The notes: generated by a model from the letters alone, not told the origin. Shown: positions 1-9,310, numbered from the stretch's first letter. The stretch: DNA of 64,000 bases from Thioalkalivibrio sp. ALE14 (GCF_000376845.1 NZ_AQXY01000031.1:124001-188000); one strand, 5' to 3'. A program made the numbers and translations.

Positions 1-737
1 ATGGCGACCGCATCACCCGCTATGCTCACCTGGGAACCGGCAACTATCACTCCGGCACGGCCAAGGCCTACACCGATTTCGGCCTGCTGACGGCCGACCC
101 GGTGCTCACCGAGGACGTCCACCGCGTATTCCTGCAACTCACCGGCCTGGGCAAGGTGACCCGGCTGCGCCAACTGATTCAGGCGCCCTTCCGCCTGCAC
201 GACGCGATGCTGGAGAAGATCCAGCGCGAGATCGACCATCACCGGGCCGGGAAGCCCGCGCGCATCGTCGCACGCATGAATTCGCTCAACGAGGCGCGGA
301 TTATTCAGGCCCTGTACGAGGCCTCGCAGGCGGGTGTGCCCATCCAGCTGATCGTGCGCGGCATCTGCAGCCTGCGCCCGGGCGTCCCCGGCATCTCGGA
401 AACCATCGAGGTCCGCTCGGTGCTGGGCCGGTTCCTGGAGCACTCCCGCGTGTTCTATTTCGAGAACGGCGGCGATCCCGAGGTGTTCCTCTCCAGCGCG
501 GACTGGATGCCGCGCAATTTCTTCCGCCGGGTCGAGGTCGCCTTCCCTGTTCGCGATCCGGAACTGCGCGACCGGGTGGCAGAGGAATCCCTGTTCAACT
601 ACCTGCGCGACACCTCCACCGCCTGGTCCCTTCAACCGGACGGCAGCTACACCCGCATTCGACCCGCCGACGACCAGGCACCCTACTCCGCGCAGGAGGC
701 CCTGACAGCCGGACTGGCGGGGTCTACCTCTGGCTGA
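1..737 (+). CDS. ppk1: Polyphosphate kinase 1, C-terminal fragment
   Basis: The last 244 codons of polyphosphate kinase, which reversibly polymerises the gamma phosphate of ATP into polyphosphate. The reading frame is open from base 3, so the gene begins outside the window and the first in-window start codons are internal. The fragment opens with the conserved YAHLGTGNYHSGTAKAYTDF block and carries the SSADWMPRNFFRRVEV block typical of the C-terminal phospholipase-D-like domain that holds the phospho-histidine. It ends normally at a TGA. The exopolyphosphatase gene ppx lies about 2.3 kb away in convergent orientation, so synthesis and breakdown of polyphosphate are encoded close together. Confidence 0.95.
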   Translation, partial: GDRITRYAHLGTGNYHSGTAKAYTDFGLLTADPVLTEDVHRVFLQLTGLGKVTRLRQLIQAPFRLHDAMLEKIQREIDHHRAGKPARIVARMNSLNEARIIQALYEASQAGVPIQLIVRGICSLRPGVPGISETIEVRSVLGRFLEHSRVFYFENGGDPEVFLSSADWMPRNFFRRVEVAFPVRDPELRDRVAEESLFNYLRDTSTAWSLQPDGSYTRIRPADDQAPYSAQEALTAGLAGSTSG

Positions 738-866
738 CGCGACACCCATGGGCAACGCGGGGGCACCTGGGCCCGGGATTGCGCCGGTCCCCGCTTGACC
801 CCGTTCTTCGGACAACCGAACCTGAGAATCACAACCTCCCTGTGGGCGCGAGCATCCGGACCCCCT

Positions 867-2078
867 ATGAAGATCCTGATACTGGAAGACGAAGATCTCA
901 TGGCGGATCTCCTGAAGACGCTCGTTCGCGGCCTTTATCCCGATTCCGACATCTTCCACGCGCGCTCCATTACCGAGGCCCTGCGACGGTGGCGCGAGAC
1001 ACACCACGACCTCGTGCTGTCGGACCTGTCGCTGCCCGACGGGAACGGGCTGGACTTCCTGCGACGGGCGGCCATCGATGGCCGCGTCACGCCCATCGTC
1101 ATCATCACCGCAAACCCGGACCGTAAGAGCGTCCAGCGCGCCGCTCGCTACGGCGTCCGGGGTTTTATCTCCAAGCCGTTCGAGGCGGAACTGGTGCATG
1201 ACCGTCTGCAAGCGATACTGGCCACGGGAGCGACTACCGCCGAGTCCCGCGAAGAAGCCGAGGGCGAGCCAGAGGCGCCCGCCCTGGAAAACGCCCTGCA
1301 ACAAGCCGAATCCGGTGAGCTGAGACTGCCTACACCGATCGATCTTGACGCACTGCGGGAACTGAGGGCGCGGGCCGACACACTCTCGCTGTCCGAACTG
1401 GAGAAGGCCTGGCAGGACATTCCATCCCTGGTCACGCGCCTGATCGATGCATCCAACGGCAGTGCACTGCGGCGCACCGACACCCCCAATACCTCGCTAC
1501 GCGACGCCCTGCAGGTTCTGGGCATCCCCACCGCCCTGAATCTGGCAATGGCCATGGCCCTCGATCTCACCACCACACTTCAGGACCCCACCCTCCAGAC
1601 CCGCGCCCGGCATTACCAGGAACAGAGCGAGCGCATGGCCCACCAGGCCGCAGCCCTGGGTCGCAGCCTGCGGGCGGACGCCAGCCTTTGCTTTACCGCC
1701 GGACTGATGCATCGCCTGGGCGAGCTCGCGGTCATCGCCACGGCACAGCGCTGCGTCCTTCAGGGCTGCAGCCTCGACCCAGCCGCCCTGGATACGGCGC
1801 TTGCGGGGGACTGGCCCGCTCGAATGGCCGTAGCGCTGAAATCGCGTCTGCGGCTTTCTCTCCCGTTAAAGCAGATGATTGGGGCCGCCCACGGCTTCGG
1901 TCTGGGCAGCGGCCACATTCATCTCCCCATCATGCGCACCGCCTTCTTGCTGACCAATGGGGCGGCGGACTCCGCCGAATGCCAGAAGCTACTGGGGCGC
2001 CTTGGTCTGTCGGACCAGGACACAACAGGCGACATACCCGCTCAGCAGGTCTCGCTCCAGAGAAATGCTGATGGGTGA
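867..2078 (+). CDS. Response regulator with HDOD output domain
   Basis: A 403-residue two-domain signalling protein. Residues 1 to about 120 form a receiver domain: acidic pocket LEDED, phosphoacceptor Asp53 in LVLSDLSLPDG, and the switch lysine in GFISKPF. Residues from about 190 onward resemble an HDOD domain (degenerate HD-like helical fold used in signalling). I start it at the ATG giving MKILILEDED rather than 72 bases upstream because a receiver domain begins there. No kinase gene is adjacent, so the input is unknown. The stop codon is followed at once by an eroded copy of the repeated element found elsewhere in this window. Confidence 0.85.
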   Translation: MKILILEDEDLMADLLKTLVRGLYPDSDIFHARSITEALRRWRETHHDLVLSDLSLPDGNGLDFLRRAAIDGRVTPIVIITANPDRKSVQRAARYGVRGFISKPFEAELVHDRLQAILATGATTAESREEAEGEPEAPALENALQQAESGELRLPTPIDLDALRELRARADTLSLSELEKAWQDIPSLVTRLIDASNGSALRRTDTPNTSLRDALQVLGIPTALNLAMAMALDLTTTLQDPTLQTRARHYQEQSERMAHQAAALGRSLRADASLCFTAGLMHRLGELAVIATAQRCVLQGCSLDPAALDTALAGDWPARMAVALKSRLRLSLPLKQMIGAAHGFGLGSGHIHLPIMRTAFLLTNGAADSAECQKLLGRLGLSDQDTTGDIPAQQVSLQRNADG

Positions 2079-2226
2079 ACACGCTCGCGTGGGCACCCCG
2101 AGCCCCCCGAGGCAGGGGTCACACAGCCGTTAGCGCCTCTACCCCCCGTTCTATAAACACTCGGGGCGCAATGCAGGGTCGGGGAACCTGGAGTACAAGC
2201 CCCAAACGTGAGTGAATACAGGGGCA
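2079..2226 (+). repeat. Eroded copy of the 270-bp miniature inverted-repeat element
   Basis: Starts directly after the HDOD stop codon. It reproduces the left half of the element seen intact at 6899, 20498 and 24768: an ACACGCTCGCG-like end, a GGCACCCC arm, then CGCAATGCAGGGTCGGGGAA and a CCTGGAGT arm. It then jumps to a decayed right end (CGTGAGTGAATACA). The right-half hairpin is missing and many positions have drifted, so this is an old, internally deleted relic. Bases 2227 to 2364 contain nothing I recognise. Confidence 0.7.
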
Positions 2227-2364
2227 AACGCGCCGCACACCATCGGGCCGCACACGCGTGCGGCATCCTCCCGGAACCGAGGCGCTCCTGAACCCAATCC
2301 TCTTGTTCCCGATGCAGAGGGTCGCTGGGTTCCCTACCCGTTCACAACACCCCCGGTAAGCGCC

Positions 2365-2955
2365 TCAGCTCCCGCGGTTTTCTGTATCCACTTCACTTGG
2401 ACGCTCGGAGCGCGGCACATCATGCAGCCCGCCCAGCAGGGTGACCTCGGCGTCGCCATGACGCAGCAGGTCCTGCAACAGCACCACGATCCCGGCCACG
2501 CAGAGGAACAGCCCGAAGTTCAGTCCGATCGACTGCACATGGCGGAGCACAAAGAAGAACTCCGCCTCCTGCGCCGGAATCCACAGGATCGGCGCCATCA
2601 CCCCCAACAGCGCCACGAAGGCATACACCATGAAGCGGATGAAGTGCACCGGTACCCGCCGGATGCTCAGGCCGTACACAATGGTGGCCACGATCAGTAC
2701 ACTCGCTGTCGCCTGAACCGCGATCATGGCCCGGTCGGTGATGAACACGTAGCGGCCTTCCTCGTAGGTGGCTTCGCTGAGTCCGCCGAACATGGCCACC
2801 AGCAGGGCGTTTCCGACCACATACACCAGACTGAGCAGGAAGGGCAGTGCCAGCAACCGGTTGTGGCGCATCAACCGGAAACCGGTCGCCGACCACCAGA
2901 TACCAATCCATACCGGCACCGCAAGCACGTAGATCCAGACCACCAGCGTCAGCAT
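2365..2955 (-). CDS. Polytopic inner-membrane protein of unknown function
   Basis: A 196-residue protein with about five hydrophobic segments: near residues 3-24, 38-56, 72-100, 108-128 and 145-163. A hydrophilic tail of about 30 residues (DLLRHGDAEVTLLGG onward) follows. I recognise no catalytic motif and assign no family. It begins behind a GGGAGGCAGG ribosome-binding site. It is the last gene of the leftward set egtD-sixA-ppx, 34 bases after the ppx stop, so it may share a transcript with the polyphosphate gene. Confidence 0.7.
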   Translation of the reverse strand: MLTLVVWIYVLAVPVWIGIWWSATGFRLMRHNRLLALPFLLSLVYVVGNALLVAMFGGLSEATYEEGRYVFITDRAMIAVQATASVLIVATIVYGLSIRRVPVHFIRFMVYAFVALLGVMAPILWIPAQEAEFFFVLRHVQSIGLNFGLFLCVAGIVVLLQDLLRHGDAEVTLLGGLHDVPRSERPSEVDTENRGS

Positions 2956-2989
2956 CCTGCCTCCCTTTCATTCGTTCCCGCACACGGCA

Positions 2990-4495
2990 TCACTGGAACT
3001 CCAGCACCCGCTCGTGCCGCACCCACTCCTCGCGTTCGGCCTCCAGATCCGCACGCGTGAGCGGGTGCGCATCCAGCCAGCCGCTCGCAAAGGCCAGGGT
3101 CAGGCCCTCCGCCGTCGCCTCGATGCGCTCCAGCGGGACCGGATCCGGCGACCGCGAGCGATGCAGCAACACCCCCAGGCGCAACAGAGACGCCATGCAG
3201 AGTAAGCTCCCGGAGCGCCCCTCGTGGACGCCGGACAGCAGCTTGGGTTTAAAAGACCGCCGGTGCATCCTCACCAGCAGCGCCAGTTCGGCCTGCTCGG
3301 GCTGCGAGAACCCCGGCAGGTCGGCCCAGGCAAGGATGTATTCGCCGTGCTTGTGGTACTTGCTGTGCGCCAGCGCCAGCCCGATCTCATGCAGTTCGGC
3401 CGCCCACTCCAGGCGTTCGGCATCCTCTTCGTCGAGCCCCCAGGCCGCGCGTACCGCGGTCACCAGGCGCGCCACCGTCGCCTGGACCCGCTCGGCTTGT
3501 GCGGCGTCGACCGCGAAGCGCCGGCGCAAGTTGTGAATGGTCTGGCCACGGACGTCCTCATGCCGGAAACGGCCCAGCAGATCGTGCACAACCCCCTCGC
3601 GCAGAGCCCCGTCCGAGGGGTGCAGGCGTTCGATGCCCAGGGCCTCGAACGCGCCCAGCAGGACGGCCAGCCCGCCCGCGATCACGGGTGCCCGATCCTC
3701 CGCCAGCCCGGGGAACTTCAACCCTTCGACGGTGCCGTGTTCAATCAGACCGTCCCGCAGGGCCTCAAGGCTCTCGCGGCCGATACCCGGCGCCTCTTCG
3801 AGCCGCGCCTCGTGCACCATGCTGTCCAGCGCAAGGATGGTGCCGGAGGCCCCCAGCGCCTGATCCCAGCCTTGCTGGCGGTAGGCACTGGCGATCGGTT
3901 GCAGCTCCTGCTCGGCCCGCAGCTGTGCGGCGGCGAAGGCCTTGCGGCTCAATTTCCCGTCGGCAAAGAAACGCCGGGTGAAGGTCACGCAGCCCATCTC
4001 GAGGCTCTCGGCCAGGATCGGCTCGAAGCGCTCGCCGATGATGAACTCCGTGCTCCCCCCGCCGATATCCATCACCAGCCGGCGACCGCTGTCATCCGCC
4101 AGCGTATGCGCCACACCAAGATAGATCAGCCGCGCCTCCTCGCGCCCGGCAATGATCTCCACCGGGTGCCCCAGCGCCTCCTCCGCGGCGTGCAGGAACC
4201 CACGGCTGTCGTGCATCTGGCGCAGGGTGTTCGTCCCGACCACACGCACGTGCCCCCGCGGCAACTGGCGCAATCGCTGGCCAAAGCGGTCCAGGCAGTC
4301 CAGGGCCCGCTGGGCAACCTCTGGATCCAGCCGACCCTCCGGGTCGAGACCGCTGGCGAGCCGCACCATCTCCTTGAGCCGGTCGACCTTCAGGACTTCG
4401 CCATCCTCGCGCCGGGACACGATCATATGGAAGCTGTTGGAACCCAGATCAACGGCCGCGACCGTCTGCGCATCATTCTCCGACTGTGCCGTCAA
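2990..4495 (-). CDS. ppx: Exopolyphosphatase (Ppx/GppA family)
   Basis: Hydrolyses terminal phosphates from polyphosphate. The 501-residue protein has the actin-like ATPase-fold signatures VDLGSNSFHM near the N-terminus and DIGGGSTEFI about 120 residues later. It also has a C-terminal HD-like helical region (ELHEIGLALAHSKYHKHGEY), giving the usual full length for the family. I choose a TTG start at 4495: it gives the expected N-terminus, follows a GGGGGAGAG ribosome-binding site, and overlaps the sixA stop codon as TTGA, which implies translational coupling. The longer open frame upstream runs antiparallel through sixA and looks spurious. Gene order egtD-sixA-ppx suggests a co-transcribed unit. 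Confidence 0.93.
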   Translation of the reverse strand: MTAQSENDAQTVAAVDLGSNSFHMIVSRREDGEVLKVDRLKEMVRLASGLDPEGRLDPEVAQRALDCLDRFGQRLRQLPRGHVRVVGTNTLRQMHDSRGFLHAAEEALGHPVEIIAGREEARLIYLGVAHTLADDSGRRLVMDIGGGSTEFIIGERFEPILAESLEMGCVTFTRRFFADGKLSRKAFAAAQLRAEQELQPIASAYRQQGWDQALGASGTILALDSMVHEARLEEAPGIGRESLEALRDGLIEHGTVEGLKFPGLAEDRAPVIAGGLAVLLGAFEALGIERLHPSDGALREGVVHDLLGRFRHEDVRGQTIHNLRRRFAVDAAQAERVQATVARLVTAVRAAWGLDEEDAERLEWAAELHEIGLALAHSKYHKHGEYILAWADLPGFSQPEQAELALLVRMHRRSFKPKLLSGVHEGRSGSLLCMASLLRLGVLLHRSRSPDPVPLERIEATAEGLTLAFASGWLDAHPLTRADLEAEREEWVRHERVLEFQ

Positions 4496-5004
4496 TGCCG
4501 CTCTCCCCCGGCCATCCGTTCGAGTACCTTTCGGGGCAGATGCCACTCCAGTTGCATCGGCCCCGGCAGTGGGCCCGTCAACCCACAGGCATCCCCCTTG
4601 CCCATGCGCAGGAGACTCCGGCCGCCCGTCGCGCCCAGGAGACAGCTGGCCAGCAGCGACAGATCGGGTTCGTGCCCCACCAGCACCAGACCGCCATGCC
4701 CCGGGAGGCTGCGGGCCAGGGCCTCGATCTCCAGCCCAGCCGGTTGCCCGGGCGCCAGCCATTTCTTCTGCCGCACGGGCACATCCAGCGCCTGCGAGAG
4801 CGGAATGGCCGTCTGCCGGGCCCGCAGGTAGGGACTGCTCAGGAGTTCCACCGATTCCGGCAGCAGCTCGCCGAGGGCCTGTGCCATGCGGACCGCACTG
4901 ACCTGACCCTTCGCGGTAAGCGGGCGGTCGCGGTCCGCGCCGTCCCAGTCGCCGGGATTACCGGCCTGGGCGTGCCGGACCAGCACCAGACGCGGGGCCC
5001 GCAT
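4492..5004 (-). CDS. sixA: SixA-type phosphohistidine phosphatase (histidine phosphatase superfamily)
   Basis: A 170-residue histidine phosphatase. It shows the N-terminal LVLVRHAQAG signature (RHA instead of the common RHG) and the second catalytic histidine in LVLVGHEPDL. SixA proteins remove phosphate from phospho-histidine in signalling or phosphotransfer proteins; the local target is unknown. The start is the ATG giving MRAPRLVLVRHA, six bases after the egtD stop. Its own stop overlaps the TTG start of ppx, so the two are probably translated together. A link between SixA and polyphosphate or histidine metabolism is only suggested by position. Confidence 0.88.
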   Translation of the reverse strand: MRAPRLVLVRHAQAGNPGDWDGADRDRPLTAKGQVSAVRMAQALGELLPESVELLSSPYLRARQTAIPLSQALDVPVRQKKWLAPGQPAGLEIEALARSLPGHGGLVLVGHEPDLSLLASCLLGATGGRSLLRMGKGDACGLTGPLPGPMQLEWHLPRKVLERMAGGERH

Positions 5005-5009
5005 TGGAC

Positions 5010-6032
5010 TCAGCCCGCGCCCGGCCGCAGCAGAAACAACGAATACCACTCCTCGGGGGCCGACCACTCGGTCTCATGTTCCAGCCCTGCGGCGGCCAGC
5101 AGGCGATCGACGGCCTCGCGGCTGAACTTGCGCGAGATCTCGGTACGGATCGCCTCGCCCTCCGCGATCTCGAGCCGTGCCTCGGGTTCCGACACATGCA
5201 CCACCTGGTCGCGTCGCGCCACCAGGTGCATCTCGATCCGCGAGTGTTCCTCCACGAAGGGCGCCCGATGTTCGAAGCCATCGGCATCGAAATCCGCCCC
5301 GAGCTCGGTATTCAGCACCGACAGCAGGTTCAGATTGAACGCTGCCGTCACCCCCGCCGCATCGTTGTAGGCCGCCTCCAGCACCGGACGCGGCTTGACC
5401 CGGTCCAGTCCCAGCAGCAACCGGTCTTCCGGATTCATGGTCTCGCGGATCCGTTGGAGCAACCCGGCCGCCTCGGCATCTTCGAAATTCCCCAGGCTGC
5501 TGCCGAGAAAGGCGAACAGCCGCGGGCCGTCGGCCGGCGAACCGGACACATCCCCGAGGTGCGCCAGTGCCGCCGCGTAGTCCCCGCACAGGCTGTCCAC
5601 CTGCAAGTGCCCGAAGCGCTGCAACAGACGCCCGCCCGCCTCGTCCAGGATCTCGGCACAGACATCGTTCGCGATGTAGTGGGGTTGTGCGATTCGGCCT
5701 TCCAGGGCCGCCAGCAGGTATTCGGTCTTGCGCGAGGTCCCGCTGCCCAGCTCGAACAGTGTGCGCGCCCCTGAGGCCTCCAAGATCGCGTCCGCGTGGC
5801 GCTCCAGAAGATCCGCCTCCAGGCGCGTGGGGTAGTATTCCGGGGTGTCGCAAATGGCATCGAACAACTGGGATCCGCGCGCATCGTAGAAGTACTTGGG
5901 CGGAAGGGTCCGCGGGGCTTCGAGCATGCCCGCCCGGAAATCGGCCAGTAACTCGGCGTGGGCGTCCCGTTCCTCCACCACCCGGCGGCTGTAGCGAGGC
6001 AAGGCGGACACAGAGCTGGGGTCGGCGGACAT
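5010..6032 (-). CDS. egtD: L-histidine N-alpha-methyltransferase EgtD
   Basis: Trimethylates L-histidine to hercynine with three S-adenosylmethionine, the first committed step of ergothioneine synthesis. The 340-residue protein contains the conserved DTPEYYPTR substrate-binding block, the SAM-binding loop LFELGSGTSRKTEYLL, and FAFLGSSLGNFE in the middle of the Rossmann fold. Length is normal for the family. It is transcribed away from egtC and egtB, with 83 bases between the divergent starts, which must contain promoters for both directions. sixA and ppx follow closely in the same direction. Confidence 0.95.
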   Translation of the reverse strand: MSADPSSVSALPRYSRRVVEERDAHAELLADFRAGMLEAPRTLPPKYFYDARGSQLFDAICDTPEYYPTRLEADLLERHADAILEASGARTLFELGSGTSRKTEYLLAALEGRIAQPHYIANDVCAEILDEAGGRLLQRFGHLQVDSLCGDYAAALAHLGDVSGSPADGPRLFAFLGSSLGNFEDAEAAGLLQRIRETMNPEDRLLLGLDRVKPRPVLEAAYNDAAGVTAAFNLNLLSVLNTELGADFDADGFEHRAPFVEEHSRIEMHLVARRDQVVHVSEPEARLEIAEGEAIRTEISRKFSREAVDRLLAAAGLEHETEWSAPEEWYSLFLLRPGAG

Positions 6033-6115
6033 GCGGGCTTCCGTATCGAGTGGGTTTGCGGCACGCTAGCACGAAACCCCCGACGCCCCAACTGCCCCCA
6101 GGGAAGCGCTGATCA

Positions 6116-6898
6116 ATGTGCCGACATCTCGCCTATCTGGGTCCTCCGATCACGCTGCGCCGCCTGATCCTGGACCCGCCGCACAACCTGGTTGAACAGG
6201 CCATGGCCCCGCAGGAGCTGGTGTATGCCCGGGTCAATGTCGATGGCTTCGGCTTCGGCTGGTTCGGTGAAGGCGGCGTGGCACGTCATTACCGGCGGGC
6301 CGACCCGCTCTGGCAGGACCCGAACCTCATGGATCTGGCCAGCGACATGATCCAGCCCCTGTGGGTCGCGGCCATCCGCAGCGCCACTCCCGGATTTGGT
6401 GGCGACACGGTCAACGCCCAGCCCTTCGCGCGCGACGGTCTACTGTACAGCCACAACGGTCTGATCGGTCGCTTCCGCCCGGATATCCGGCGCCAGATCC
6501 AGAACATCCTCAGCCAGGAGATCGAGGCCAGCATCGAGGGCACCACCGACTCCGAATACCTGTTCGCGCTGGTACGGCAATACCTCGCCGACGACGACAA
6601 CGCCACACTGGAAGGGGCCCTGGGTGAGGCCTTCTCCACGATCGAGGCCTGGCTGGGCGAAGACACCGCGCTGCTGAATGTCATCCTCTCCGACGGGCGC
6701 CGGCTCATCGCCAGCCGCCACGCGGTCAATGCGCCCTGCCCCAGCCTCTACTACACCACGGATGACGAGACCTTCCCCGATGGCGGTGTGGTCGTTTCCT
6801 CCGAATCCCTGACCGACCGCGAACGCTGGCGCCCCGTCCCGCCCGGCCACCTGCTGATCCTCGATCCCGACGAACCGCCGGAACTTTTGGCGCTCTAG
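6116..6898 (+). CDS. egtC: Gamma-glutamyl hercynylcysteine S-oxide hydrolase EgtC
   Basis: Class II glutamine-amidotransferase fold enzyme that removes the glutamate from the EgtB product. Cys2 in MCRHLAYLG is the expected N-terminal nucleophile after Met removal. VDGFGFGWF and LLYSHNGLIGRF are conserved amidotransferase blocks. At 260 residues it is full length. Its presence implies the mycobacterial-type route in which EgtB uses gamma-glutamylcysteine. The TAG stop lies inside a CTAG tetranucleotide that is duplicated on the far side of the inserted miniature element. EgtE, needed for the last step, is not in the window. Confidence 0.93.
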   Translation: MCRHLAYLGPPITLRRLILDPPHNLVEQAMAPQELVYARVNVDGFGFGWFGEGGVARHYRRADPLWQDPNLMDLASDMIQPLWVAAIRSATPGFGGDTVNAQPFARDGLLYSHNGLIGRFRPDIRRQIQNILSQEIEASIEGTTDSEYLFALVRQYLADDDNATLEGALGEAFSTIEAWLGEDTALLNVILSDGRRLIASRHAVNAPCPSLYYTTDDETFPDGGVVVSSESLTDRERWRPVPPGHLLILDPDEPPELLAL

Positions 6899-7161
6899 GG
6901 ACACACTGACTAATGTACGCACTCGCGTTGGCACCCCGGGTTTTCCGAGACAAGGCGCGTCGCGCAGCGGGTAGTGGTTCTACCCGCAAGCGGCGCAACG
7001 CAGGATCGGGGAACCTGGGGTGCCAACCCCAAGGGGCTCGGCCGCTTTTGCGTGGGAACGGCGTTGCGGCTCCCTTGTTCAGAATGCTGCACGGCGGTCA
7101 CCGCGCCTTGTTCGCACGCAAAAGCGACTCGAGCGCGAGTGTGTACACTAGTCAGTGTGCC
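6899..7161 (+). mobile_element. Miniature inverted-repeat element, copy 1 (263 bp, IS5-like ends)
   Basis: Bounded by CTAG at 6895-6898 and 7162-7165. The ends are near-perfect inverted repeats of about 30 bp (three mismatches) beginning GGacACACTGACTA. Inside, a GTTGGCACCCC arm pairs with a GGGGTGCCAAC arm. A second set of arms (CGCTTTTGCGTG against CGCACGCAAAAGCG) forms a right-hand hairpin. No transposase is encoded. It separates egtC from egtB and lies within 16 bases of the egtB start region. Orientation is given relative to the upstream gene. Confidence 0.88.
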
Positions 7162-7181
7162 CCTAGAGTGCTCCACTGGAC

Positions 7182-8366
7182 ATGAACGCCGTCCATCCGC
7201 TGTCACACTCGCCCGAATCGGACCTCCTGGAATGCCTGGCCGCCCAGCACGACCGCCTGAACGCGGCGCTTAGGGCCACGCCGGCGTACGAGTGGCGTAA
7301 CCAGTACCACCGGGACCTCAGCCCCATCGGCTGGCATTACGCCCACTGCCATTTCATCGAGGCCGTGTGGTTGCACGAACGCATCCTGGGCGAACCGACG
7401 CCCACCCGGCGCGACTGGCACGACCTGTACTTTCCGGAACAAAGCCCAAAATGGCGACGGGGTGGCCGGCTCCCGCCCCGTGACGCCCTGCTCGAGTGGG
7501 GCCTGGCGTGCCAGCACCACCACATGGAGCTCTTGCGCGCCCACCCGGACGTGCGCCGTCACCCTCTGCTCGAAAACGACTACCTGAGCGGCTTTCTCGC
7601 GCAGCACCACGCGATGCACCTGGAAAGCCTCGAACAGGTCCGCTGGTTCGCACGTCTGCGACGTCCCGAACCCCCAGGGGTGCAGACGCCCGGACCCGCT
7701 CCCCATACCAGCGGTGACTGGATCGAGTGCATGGGGGGCGAATACATCGTCGGCAGCGAGGCTGCCACGGCCTTCGACAACGAGCGCGGGCGGCACACGG
7801 TGTGCCTGGCACCCCACGCCCTCCGCTCGCAGCCAGTCTCGAATGCCGAGATCGCCGCCTTTGTCGAGGCCGGAGGCTATCGCCCGGGGCCACACTGGGA
7901 CGCCGCTGGTCGGGCCTGGCTGGAACACACGGGGATCACCGCCCCGCTGGGCTGGTCGCGCCTGCCCGACGGCACACGGGTACAGACCCTGCCGGAGGGA
8001 ACCCGGCTGCTGGATCCACAGGCCCCCGCCGTCGGCCTCTCATGGTTCGAGGCATCGGCGTACGCCCGCTGGGTGGGTGCCCGACTGCCCCACGAACACG
8101 AATGGGAACACGCCGCCCGGGCCGGCCGGTTGCGAGGCACGGGGGCAGTATGGGAATGGTGCGGAAACGACTTTCGTCCGTATCCGGGGTTTCGCCCCTA
8201 CCCATACGATGAATACTCCATGCCCTGGTTCGACGGCGAGCACTACGTCCTGCGCGGCGGCAGTGCCTGGAGCGACCCGCTGCTCAAACGATCTACAATG
8301 CGAAACTTCTTTACCCCGGAAAAACGCCACGTGTTCGCCGGGGTCCGGCTTGCGCGCGACCTGTAG
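7182..8366 (+). CDS. egtB: Hercynine oxygenase EgtB (non-haem iron sulfoxide synthase)
   Basis: Joins hercynine to a cysteine thiol with O2 to form the C-S bond of ergothioneine. Residues 1 to about 165 are a DinB-like helical domain carrying the likely iron ligands in WHYAHCHFIE (52-60) and HHAMHLE (142-148). Residues about 180-394 are a formylglycine-generating-enzyme-type domain, with WIECMGGEYIVGSE at its start and YVLRGGSAWSD and FAGVRLARDL at its end. It is slightly shorter (394 residues) than many EgtB proteins but both domains are complete. No good ribosome-binding site precedes the ATG. The inserted element upstream may have displaced the original one. Confidence 0.93.
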   Translation: MNAVHPLSHSPESDLLECLAAQHDRLNAALRATPAYEWRNQYHRDLSPIGWHYAHCHFIEAVWLHERILGEPTPTRRDWHDLYFPEQSPKWRRGGRLPPRDALLEWGLACQHHHMELLRAHPDVRRHPLLENDYLSGFLAQHHAMHLESLEQVRWFARLRRPEPPGVQTPGPAPHTSGDWIECMGGEYIVGSEAATAFDNERGRHTVCLAPHALRSQPVSNAEIAAFVEAGGYRPGPHWDAAGRAWLEHTGITAPLGWSRLPDGTRVQTLPEGTRLLDPQAPAVGLSWFEASAYARWVGARLPHEHEWEHAARAGRLRGTGAVWEWCGNDFRPYPGFRPYPYDEYSMPWFDGEHYVLRGGSAWSDPLLKRSTMRNFFTPEKRHVFAGVRLARDL

Positions 8367-8378
8367 AGGCTACTGATC

Positions 8379-9128
8379 ATGCAACCGAAAGGCATTCCAC
8401 TCGCTCCCCGGCCGTCCTGGCTCCTCGCGGCCCTGGCCGCGCTGACCCTGGCACTACCGGGCGCCGCGCTCGCCGCCGATGGCAGCACCACCCTGACCGT
8501 GACGGGCAAGACCGAACGCGAAGTCGCCAACGACCACATGACGGTCCTGATGACCACCGAGGCTCGAGCCCCCGAGGCCGCGACTGCGGCCGCGACCGTC
8601 AACCGCAACATGGAGGCCGCCCTGGAACGCGCCGCCGAACACGACGCCATCGACGCCCGGACCATCGGCTATTCCACCCACGCGATTCACGACTCCGATG
8701 ATCGAAGCCGCATCAACGCCTGGCAGGTCCGCCAGAACCTGGAACTGACCAGCGGCGATTTCGACCGCCTCGGCGAGCTGGTCGGCAGCCTGCAGCAACA
8801 CGATCTCACCGTCAGCCAGATCCGCTTTTCGCTGAGTCCAGAGGCACGCAAGGAACACCGCGAGGCCATGATGGAGGAGGCCATGGAGGACCTGAAGGAA
8901 CAGGCGCGCGTGATCGCCCGCTCACTGGGGGCCACGCACCTGCGCGTTCTGGAAGTGGAACTGCCGGAAGACCCCTACAGCGGCCCGCAGCCCATGATGG
9001 CCATGCGGGCGATGGACGAATCGGCCAGCCAGCCAGCGCTGGAGGCGGGACACTCCACCCTGAGCCTCAGCGTACGCGGCCGTCTGCAGGCCCTGGGCGC
9101 CGAAACCCTGCGCGTCGGCCCGCGCTGA
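8379..9128 (+). CDS. Periplasmic SIMPL-domain (DUF541) protein
   Basis: A 249-residue exported protein. Residues 1-31 form a Sec signal peptide (hydrophobic run LLAALAALTLALPGAALA, cleavage near ALA-AD). The rest matches the SIMPL/DUF541 family, seen in TLTVTGKTEREVANDHMTV at the start and LSLSVRGRL near the end. Members of this family (for example YggE) are linked to oxidative-stress tolerance, but the molecular activity is not established. It starts 12 bases after the egtB stop, so it is probably co-transcribed with the ergothioneine genes, consistent with a shared redox-stress role. Confidence 0.8.
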   Translation: MQPKGIPLAPRPSWLLAALAALTLALPGAALAADGSTTLTVTGKTEREVANDHMTVLMTTEARAPEAATAAATVNRNMEAALERAAEHDAIDARTIGYSTHAIHDSDDRSRINAWQVRQNLELTSGDFDRLGELVGSLQQHDLTVSQIRFSLSPEARKEHREAMMEEAMEDLKEQARVIARSLGATHLRVLEVELPEDPYSGPQPMMAMRAMDESASQPALEAGHSTLSLSVRGRLQALGAETLRVGPR

Positions 9129-9278
9129 CACCGTCGCTGGCGCACCCGTTGCCCTGAAGGCGGCCCGGCGCGGATTCTTCCGAGGGGATCGGCGACCCTG
9201 CCGTATCCTTCGGCTCGCCCCGTCGAGGACCGATCGAGAGACCCAATCTAGCCGATACAACCCGGCCCGACGAAGGGC

Positions 9279-9310
9279 ATCCCGGCCGGAGCGAAGCGGA
9301 GAACCGGGAT
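9279..9310. repeat. REP-like palindrome, first of an inverted pair
   Basis: A 32-base imperfect palindrome with outer arms ATCCCGG and CCGGGAT and a core containing GCGAAGCG. The same unit occurs inverted at 9357-9388. It sits in a 380-base gap between two convergent genes, a usual place for repetitive extragenic palindromes. Confidence 0.55.
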
